64,000 bases of DNA, taken from the NCBI GenBank assembly GCA_033807695.1, contig CM066307.1, positions 3,162,001 to 3,226,000 on the forward strand. The letters are read 5' to 3'. The position numbers and the translations under genes are program-made. Under the pieces are notes generated by a model that worked only from the letters and a program-made list of their open reading frames with translations, had not been told where the DNA came from and did not search any database. Below are positions 56,811-64,000 of the stretch, one piece after another; position 1 is the stretch's first letter, and every line of letters starts with the position of its first letter. The DNA is from Daedaleopsis sinensis. Taxonomy: Eukaryota > Basidiomycota > Agaricomycetes > Polyporales > Polyporaceae.

Positions 56811-59086
56811 AATGAGTGACGGCGGTGAGAGAATGAGTGACGGTGGTTCAGCTCGGAACTGCAAATGGATCACTGGTCAGAAGAGTTTTGATGTCAACAA
56901 TGCGCAGGAGCCCTCACCTGGGGGGGACGAGGTCGCAAGGCGGGTAGGAGATGCCTGAGTTCCTCTCCAAGGATGAGAGTATTTAAGGGATCCTGGACTG
57001 GGGTGATAGGAGGAGGAGGAGGAGGAGGAAGGGGTACTCAGTCGCCCCACATCTGTAGCGATCGAGACGTGAAACTGTTCAACGTTCAGCGGTCTCAGAC
57101 GCGACACAACTTCCCCTCCATTTACTTCCGCCTGCTTCCTGCCAGCTAGTTCCCGCCTTATTGTATTAGTAGCGCATGCAAGTGAGACTCGCTAAGAGAG
57201 CGAAGTTATACTCTAGAGCGGTCGGACCGACGCGTAGTGAACCGTCAAAGAGGCCGGCAAGAGATCAATTGTTGGCTGAGGATACTCAGTCAATCGGAGA
57301 AGTGTCTGGGCACAGAATATCAAGTTGAGGTTAGCCCTTCTTTTGAAAACCATTGTCCTACGACGGTTCGTCACAAGTTCGTCAAGTCAGAAGAGTACCG
57401 CGATTTCGCTCCCCTACGCTTCTACACTTACTGTCCCAACAGATGTGCAGCCTTGAGCTCCCGCTGCTATGGATAACAGGTGTTGGCGGAGGGCGTTGAA
57501 TAGGACGTTGACTCGGAATTCGAACAGGTCATCGGCGCCGTCCAAGTCAACAGGTCATCAGAAAGTGTTTGATCATGCTGACTAATCCATTAGTAGCTTA
57601 GTATTGCTTTCTATTCACATTCGTGAGAACGTGCCGCCTCGGCAATGACTTTGATTGATGATCCAAGTTCAATTGAATCAAAGACTAGTACTCCAGTCCG
57701 AGTCCTTCAGGCTGAAACGGCAGTGCTCCATATGTATTCAGTCTTCTAGGCTCGTTTCCATCTGTTCGAGTTCAACGCCACAGGAAGTGACTGGGATGTG
57801 ACAGCATGGTGGTGGGACGCAGGTGAACGGCGAACAGCAGGACATCTCCACTCCGTCAATTCTGTCGACGAACCACAGGCGGTTGGACTAGGAAACCGTG
57901 AGCGGAAGGTTCGTTATGTGTCGCACATCATGGAGAACTCAGTACTCAGTACTGACTAGTACTGATGGCCACATATACGTATACTAGATAACATGCGCGC
58001 ACTCACTTCTCCCCAACCCGTCGTCGCAAAAGTCGCCATCATCAGTGGAACGGATCCCTCATCAGCCCTCATCCCGACATCGACTCGACGGATAATGAAA
58101 CACAGTGCTATAAGTCTATGACTGCGACAGATCCAGCGAGCTATCCAGAGATACCGGGTGGCCTGGTGGCTCGTACGCTGGTGGCCCCCGTGCGACTCCG
58201 CTAATCCGACGGGCCTGGGTCCAGCATATGATAGTGTACTAAGTACACTCAAAGTTACACGGTTACACCGCACGAGAAACCTTCGGAGTCCAGAAATTGC
58301 GTCCGTTGGTCGAGGGCTCCTGATAGCGATAGCTTGCCCGGGGCGCGGTGCTTCTGGCACGGTACTGCAGCAGGTCTGAGCTTTGAGTAAGCCAGCTGTA
58401 GGCGGTCCTATCAAGGTGCACGGAGTGCGAGATGTACGTTCAAGAGATCATAGGTTTTACGCAAGCTAGTTAAGCTATATCGCGTTTCGTTGTGAGAAGA
58501 TCAAGCAACACGGGGAGCACCTTGTCGATATTCCGTAACCGTTTCTGGGACAATCCGAGTCCAGAGACTGATCACAGAGATCGCACAAATTGTACTTCCA
58601 GCAGATTTTGCTTCGAAATCAGCTCCTAGATATCGAGGAGTTCCGCGCCCCGGGGCGGTCGAGGGCAGTCAGTGCTTTAACTTTTGGAGCGATCTGCAGA
58701 CTGCCGGAGGGCTACTTGGCCTTCCGAGGACGCCCCCGTGAGCACGGACCGTCCAACATCCTCCTGTCGTACATCCTTGCAGTGACAGTGACACCCCTAT
58801 AGCCAGCGAAAGTCACCGCCACCGCCCGTCACCGTGGCCTTAAAGTTCAAACGTTCAGGGGAGTAAGAACAGCAGGTGCACCGTGACGTAGAGCACTGCA
58901 CGTTTAACCACAGCACCGGCCCGGGGACTCGCGCCTCCTATCCCGCTACGAGGGGTTTGCCAGTGAAAATTGAGCTCTTCTGCTCCTGGACCACCGCAGC
59001 CTAGACCTTGGCACCACGACGCGCTCGCAGTGCGCAATGCGCGCCGTCAAAGGAGTCCGATGGGTCTCTGACAGGAGCTGACAGGT
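56811..59086. other. Gene-free, repeat-bearing region
   Basis: No coding region is recognised. The left end is the promoter of the secreted protein (a TTAAATA-like box near 56981 on the minus strand) with a GGA microsatellite near 57010. The second copy of a dispersed repeat lies at 58747-58915. Open frames are all short and unsupported. Confidence 0.55.
58747..58915. repeat. Dispersed repeat, copy 2
   Basis: The degenerate partner of 55967-56110 (same orientation), with an extra 20-30 bp of internal sequence including TTAAAGTTCAAACGTTCAGG. The secreted-protein gene lies between the two copies. Confidence 0.6.
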
Positions 59087-59773
59087 CATCTGCAAAAAGT
59101 CATTTGCATTGGATAGTATTGGAAGCATTGAAATATCATGCTTGTATTACACGCACTTGTAATACATCCAATACCGTATAATACTTGGCTGGTATTGTGA
59201 AGTATTGAAAATTAGCCCGCAACTTTTGGGAGCTTCAGAGAACTGCCTGACTATTATAGACACTTGCAAGGACTCCGAATGTCTCCAGGAAGATATGTGA
59301 GAGACACTAGGAGTCAATCATATATTGTATCTTAGAATATGGCTTAAACTAGGTCACCAAAGAAGCATATATAACACAGTATAATTGGTTAAATGTATAG
59401 CCCTAATGGTATAGTGGTAAATGATAATGAAAAGATTCAAACGATGTGGTTGTTGGTTCAATCCCTCAAGCGACAGCCTCAATAGTTCTGGTGGAAGGGT
59501 ATATCCGAGTCCAGGAGAGTGGGCTGAGAGGTGTGGGTGGGTGGTGATAATGTTTTGGTCTGGTCGGGCGATCAACTAGCATTTATTACCTTTTTAGGCC
59601 TGATATTGGAAGGGTTATGTGTGCTTGCAATCCAAAAACCATAATTATATGGCATTAAAACGCACTAAGATGCCGTGGGATGCCTCTCAATTTTGGCCCC
59701 GGTATTGGACGTATTGTGAGGTATTGGTGGCATTTCAATGCCCTGAAATGCACATGACTTTTTGCAGATGGTC
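59086..59773. mobile_element. AT-rich element with terminal inverted repeats and a tRNA-like core
   Basis: The ends are inverted: TCATCTGCAAAAAGTCATTT at 59086 and, complemented, GACCATCTGCAAAAAGTCAT at 59773. The outer bases differ slightly. ACAGG flanks both sides (59081-59085 and 59774-59778), a possible 5-bp target duplication. The interior is much more AT-rich than its surroundings and has no coding frame. It includes a tRNA-like stretch with A and B boxes at 59405-59465. Class is uncertain: a MITE carrying a SINE or tRNA fossil is one reading. Confidence 0.6.
59401..59470 (+). other. tRNA-like / SINE-head sequence with RNA polymerase III A and B boxes
   Basis: AATGGTATAGTGGTAA resembles the A-box/D-arm of tRNA-Asp or tRNA-Glu. 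GGTTCAATCCC at 59455-59465 fits the B-box consensus GGTTCRANNCC. The arms do not form a convincing cloverleaf and no clear anticodon arm is seen, so this is a tRNA fossil or SINE head, not a functional tRNA gene. Confidence 0.5.
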
Positions 59774-59851
59774 ACAGGAGCGGGTCGACGCCCGTGAACC
59801 GCTGATACAGCACATGGCATGATGGACGTCGCAAGACATAGACGACCATCA

Positions 59852-60047
59852 CACGGCAGGCAGACGCCGATTTTCTGCGGAAGAAAAGGCTTGGAAAAGG
59901 CGCTTCTTGTAGTTACCTATTCTCTTGAAATCGGCCTTTTCAACGGCTTTTCGCCACTATAGTCACGTGAAAGAGAATAGGTAACTACAACTCGCGGCTT
60001 TTTACTGACTTTTCTTTCCCAGAAAATTGGGGATTGCCTGCCGTGTC
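59852..60047. mobile_element. 196-bp MITE with nested inverted repeats
   Basis: The terminal inverted repeats are CACGGCAGGCA...TTTTCTG (left) and the complement of CAGAAAATTGGGGATTGCCT followed by GCCGTG (right). TCA flanks both sides (59849-59851 and 60048-60050), a 3-bp target duplication. An inner pair of 18-bp inverted repeats (GTAGTTACCTATTCTCTT and its complement) forms a second stem. CAC ends and a 3-bp duplication again suggest a CACTA-type origin, by inference. It carries no coding sequence. Confidence 0.85.
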
Positions 60048-60821
60048 ATCAATGCATCAACGCCGGGCGCGGTCTCGTCCGCCCGTTCCCGAAACAAGCC
60101 ATGCGGGGCCTTGTGGTGCACTTGGGTACTTACTTATGCATGCTCTGGTACACCACCTAGTCGACGACCCTTGAGCTCGAGACGCAAGTCGAGGGGAGAT
60201 TTGATCCATGGATGGCCCGGGAGGTGCCGGTGAGTGCGCAGAGGGGATCCAGAAAGAAAAGAGAGATCGCAAGGTGGCGGCGCGGACGATCAAAAGATCG
60301 CACAGCCCCTGTCGACTCGAAGCACGAACGATAGATAGAAATAATAATCATTGCTTGCGACCGATTGATTACGGGGGAGGGGGATACACAGTACTGATCC
60401 GCATGATATAATCCACCACATGAGGAATCGATCGCCGGCCCACTTGCACGCGGAGATGACCAGGAGCCTTCGAATCGCGCAACAACGTTGATAGGATGTG
60501 TATGGGGGACGGGGGGATGCGGAGTGCGTATGTGCGGGGGGTGGTGGGTGACGTGTGCGTTGCAACAATAAAAAAACAACATCTACCGCAAACAAAACCG
60601 AGGAGCCTGGCAAGAAATGGCAAATACCCGCGGAAGCCCTGCCTCTCGAGGGCTTCCAGACGAAACAAGGTGGAAGATCCGGCGCCGCGGAGAGGCGAAG
60701 GCTAGCAGCTGCTGTAACATGGCGTTTGCTTCCCAACAAGAAAATGAAGACGAGTCACGACAAGTCGTGCGAGGGTATCAGGCGCATGGTCCCGGCGCGA
60801 GCGGGTAGGGTGGGTGAGGCT
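60048..60821. other. Intergenic, no gene seen
   Basis: This is the downstream flank of the GPI-anchored protein gene. Open frames on both strands are short and unsupported. Only simple-sequence runs (GGGGGG, AAAAAA) are visible. Confidence 0.5.
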
Positions 60822-61713
60822 TTAGAACGCGAGGGCCGCAACGGCAGCGACGGCGCTCAGGGCGAGCGTCGACGCGCTGAAGCGCACTGAGAGCGCGCCG
60901 TTGGAACCGCCGAGGACGCCAGAGTTCGCGGCACCAACAGCTTGCGCACCGGTGTCAGACGGGGCCGCGGGTGCGGAGGACACAGACGAGGGCCCAGCGG
61001 CGGGGTTGACGACGAGGCTATGAGCGGGATGTCGGGATCAGTCCGTATCAAACAATAGATGCGCGCCAGGTATGGACGTACGTGGTGCCGTGGGTCTGCT
61101 CAGCGGCCGGGGTGGATGTCGTCGTCGTCTTGGCGCACTCAGTGACCTTGACCTGTTCATTTCCAAGCGCAAGCCAGGCACAGCCCGTCAGTGATCTGGT
61201 GGCGGGACAACGGGTCGGCCGTTGCGAGGCACGAAATGCGACTCACCGCACTGGACCAACCCTCATCGGTATCGTCGGCGAGTACGGAGACCAAGAGGGA
61301 GTCGCCAACCTTGAGGCCTGTCGAGTTCCAGGTCATGCTGGTGCCCGTGTGGTCGCCGAGGTCGGCGCTGTGCAACGCCACGGGTCCGTTTAGTTCTCTT
61401 TAAGTCCGAGAACGTCCGTTTAAGAAGTGCACTTACATGATAGTGTTGCAGGGGTCCGCGGACGAGACGAGGGCGACGTTGTAGGACTTGGCGTTGTCGA
61501 CCGCATCCCACTTGAGGTGGATAGAACCGCACTGCAGAAGGCAGCTCGCGTCAGAGCTACGATTCTCGCAGCGCTAAGGAGAGAGAGCGGGGGCTAGAGG
61601 GGCCGCGCACGCACCGTGGTGATTTCTTGGGGGGTGTTGACGGTGAAGTCGGCGAGAGCTCCCTGGATGGCGAGGGCGGAGAAGAGAGCGATGGAAATGA
61701 GAGTGGAGTACAT
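60822..61713 (-). CDS. GPI-anchored Ser/Thr-rich surface protein (Kre9/Knh1-like N-terminal domain)
   Basis: About five exons encode roughly 205 residues. The ATG is at 61713; the signal peptide is MYSTLISIALFSALAIQGAL, then ADFTVNTPQEITT spliced to CGSIHLKWDAVDNAKSYNVA. This matches the short Ig-like domain of fungal Kre9/Knh1-type wall proteins, which begin FTVNTP and have a Trp after a Cys-containing strand. The domain continues SADPCNTI, GDHTGTSMTWNSTGLKVGDS and LLVSVLADDTDEGWSSA. A Thr/Ser/Pro/Ala-rich region follows. The C-terminus (SVRFSASTLALSAVAAVAAL with AF) is a GPI-anchor signal. A TTTATAA box lies about 50 bp upstream. A structural cell-wall role is inferred from the family. Confidence 0.83.
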
Positions 61714-62125
61714 CGTGAATGCGACGTGCAAAGAGCGGAGCAGGGAGGCTCAAGGGGCGGGTTATAAACCGTGGGGGTCGCGGAGGGCGAGGCGGGGGCG
61801 AGGATGAGGGTAGGAGGCAAGAGCGGACTGGAGGAGCACTGAAAAACAAAACCGGCGACCGTCCCCGCGTGAGGCCCGTAACGCGGCAACAGCATCACGC
61901 ACAAACAGCGCCAAACAGCCTCCTGATCCGGCCTCTCCTGTGAACCTCCCTCCTCGGCCGGCACGCCGGTCTGCGAGATGCCAAGAACCCAAGTGTTATT
62001 ATTCCAAGGGCTAGACGTCCAAGCCTCCCTCGGCCGGCCTCTGTCCGCACAACAAATACTACCGGATAAGTACATGAACGGCACAGATACCCCGACGCCG
62101 CCTCCTCCTCCTCCTCTTCGACCCC
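61714..62125. other. Intergenic, promoter of the GPI-protein gene
   Basis: This stretch lies between two minus-strand genes. It contains the TATA-like box at 61762 and otherwise no recognised feature. Confidence 0.5.
61762..61769 (-). promoter_or_regulatory. TATA box of the GPI-anchored protein gene
   Basis: GTTTATAA on the minus strand, about 50 bp upstream of the ATG at 61713. Confidence 0.4.
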
Positions 62126-64000
62126 TTACAGCTTGCTCTTCCCCTCGAACGTGGCCAACATCGTCCGCTTGGTGATCCTGCAAACCCGCAAGCTCCGTCA
62201 GTCCCGTCCACGCGAGAACAACGAGGACCATCAAAACGCTCGCAGCTAATATCTCCGACGTCCGAGGGTCCAGATACTGGAAGGTCCGACTCACCCTCCG
62301 TGCTCGACCTTGGACGGCGTGTCCTTCGCGCTCGCGCTCGCGTCTGCACGCTCTTCGGCGGGCACGTAGTCGCGCTTGCCAGCCCCCACGTAAACCTGCA
62401 ACCGGCAACAGCGTCGATTAGCCCGTCTGCTCGATATCAATCACCGTCGGCCAGCACCGCGATTGGCATATCGCCGGCCCTGGCGACCCAGGGCAGGGCC
62501 CGCGGCTGTACGTCACAGGGCACGCACCTGTCGGGGGCGCCATATCTTCACGCCGCCGTCCTGCAGCATCATCTGCCGCCAGTGCGCGAGCCAGCCGACC
62601 ACGCGGGGGACCGCGAAGAGCACCGGGAAGAAGTCGAGCGGGAAGCCTGTCGGGCGTGGTGGTCAGCGCTCAGCATGGGCTCAATTGGGTTTGCACCCTC
62701 GGACACAGTACACGCGGTCCGGGGGAGGGAGCACGCAGAAAAACTTACCCATTGCGCGGTAGATGAGTCCACTAGAGGGCGCCGGGCGTTGTAAGTCGTG
62801 GTGAGCACAGGCCGGCGGTTACAGGGATCTCGAGCGCGACTCACCTCCTGCGGAAGAACGTGTTCGGTGAGCGGCCGGCGTGACGGACTGAGGTGAGAAT
62901 GTGACGCACCAGAAATCCACGTTGGGAGCGAGCTTCCGCTGGACGAAGTATTCGTCCTTCATCGCCGCGTCATGCAGCGCCATCGCCGTCTCAAGGAGCT
63001 CGTCTTTCCCGGTGCTGCGTGGCGACGGCAACTGTCAACGAACGCAAATTCTATCGGGCGGGCGAACAAAGTTGGGCGACGTACACCTTGAACACCTCGT
63101 CCGCGGTTTTCCGGACAATGAACGAGCGCGGGTCTGACTGGTGTGATTGTCTTAATATAGACACGCTGAATGTCACGGAGCATACTATAACTCACGGTCT
63201 TGTACACGCTATACACGAGCACGGTCAATAGATGCGCTCTCCCGTGAAAACTCCAGCAACTCACCGGTGTCCGAATCCAGACAATGTCTTTTCCCGACGT
63301 TTGACTGCCTCAATGAAGGCCGGAACATTCTGAGGGCTGAGCGCTTGTCAGTCGATTGCAGTTTTGTAGCGTTGTCCATGGCCTAAAAACGCACCTCCCA
63401 ATTGAGATCAGCATGCGAATGACTGCTTCGTTTGCGCCGCCATGCAAAGGTCCGCTAAAACGATTGATTGAGCAACGCACGCCAATCCCGAGGACGATGT
63501 ACGCACTATAGTGAAGCACATCCTGCGCTGCATTACGAAAAGGCGTGAGCAAGCTCTGGCATCCTCGACGTATATTGACGCAGTACTTACGAGATTGCGG
63601 AGTATGGGTCGACGAGAGAGCTGCCGGTCTGCAGGACCGTCGTGCACGACGCGTTCAGCTCGTGGTCGGCGTGGATCAGGAACAGAACGTCAAGAGCCTT
63701 CTCGAGCACGGGGTTCGGCGTGTAGTTCTCCTCTCCGAGGTGGTCCATCTGGTACAAGAAACTAGGCGCAGACACTCAGCAAGATATTCCCTGCGGCAGC
63801 GCGTGTGGCGTGCTCACGAGCCAGTGTAGCTGAGGCCGGTCGGCGGCGTCACGAAGTTGCGGCCTTGGCGGACGCGGTAGGCCATGCTACGCCAGAGCGT
63901 CAGCGGTGTCGTGGATCCGGATGGGCAGAAGAATGAGGAACGCAGCCTACGCAGCAAGAGTGGTCGCCTTTCCTATGAGACGATAGATTTGCCTATCCAT
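62126..64000 (-). CDS. Citrate synthase, peroxisomal type (C-terminal SKL), N-terminus beyond window
   Basis: A minus-strand gene entering from the right edge. Exons read [54 protein letters not shown] and [20 protein letters not shown], with an active-site His. VDPYSAIS is joined through a 21-nt exon (63527-63507) to [20 protein letters not shown] (second active-site His). Then come [30 protein letters not shown] (active-site Asp), [20 protein letters not shown] and [10 protein letters not shown]. It ends [12 protein letters not shown] at 62126. The terminal SKL is a PTS1 peroxisomal import signal, so this is likely the glyoxylate-cycle isoform condensing acetyl-CoA with oxaloacetate. About the first 200 residues are not visible. 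Confidence 0.93.

Noticed and set aside
59401..59470. Functional tRNA gene
   Set aside because: The A and B boxes are good but the acceptor and anticodon arms do not pair into a cloverleaf, so it is called tRNA-like only.

Overview
This window is nuclear DNA of a filamentous basidiomycete, most likely an agaricomycete and plausibly a wood-decaying polypore. The reasons are short GT-AG introns (mostly 50-70 bp) cutting almost every gene into many exons, GC-rich coding DNA, an AA14-type lytic polysaccharide monooxygenase, and several secreted proteases. I recognise 25 protein genes. Two are cut by the window edges: an MDR oxidoreductase at the left and a citrate synthase at the right. I see no intact tRNA or rRNA gene, no CRISPR array and no prokaryotic-style operon.

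Layout. 0-16 kb: MDR oxidoreductase, DUF1295 membrane reductase, SDE2, an MFS drug/polyamine-type transporter whose first intron is swollen by MITEs, an aldehyde dehydrogenase that lacks about 60 N-terminal residues, a BTB protein with an in-frame stop, and a long low-complexity protein of unknown role. 18-26 kb: serine carboxypeptidase, DUF4604 protein, SDHAF3, cyanase and a DUF1479 protein. 26-39 kb: a divergent beta-tubulin followed by secreted enzymes (AA14 LPMO, sedolisin, second carboxypeptidase). 39-46 kb: IWS1 and RAD2 from a shared divergent promoter. 46-56 kb: NDUFB8 and a SAM methyltransferase, whose shared promoter is split by a 2.2-kb foldback transposon, then the EBP1/PA2G4 homologue and the KEOPS subunit PCC1. 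56-64 kb: a 10-cysteine secreted protein, a repeat-rich 4-kb gene desert holding small transposons, a GPI-anchored surface protein, and a citrate synthase ending in the peroxisomal signal SKL.

The genes do not form one pathway. Housekeeping genes (SDE2, SDHAF3, IWS1, RAD2, NDUFB8, PA2G4, PCC1, citrate synthase) alternate with genes for secretion, detoxification and plant biomass attack. Divergent pairs sharing short promoters recur: DUF1295/SDE2, DUF4604/SDHAF3, IWS1/RAD2, NDUFB8/methyltransferase.

The most interesting signals are the foldback element with an 8-bp target duplication inside a divergent promoter; a MITE family lodged in introns of two unrelated genes, each time in the sense orientation; and a beta-tubulin carrying non-canonical residues at the classical benzimidazole and colchicine positions (167, 198, 200, 239). 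I found no clear multi-gene novel system.
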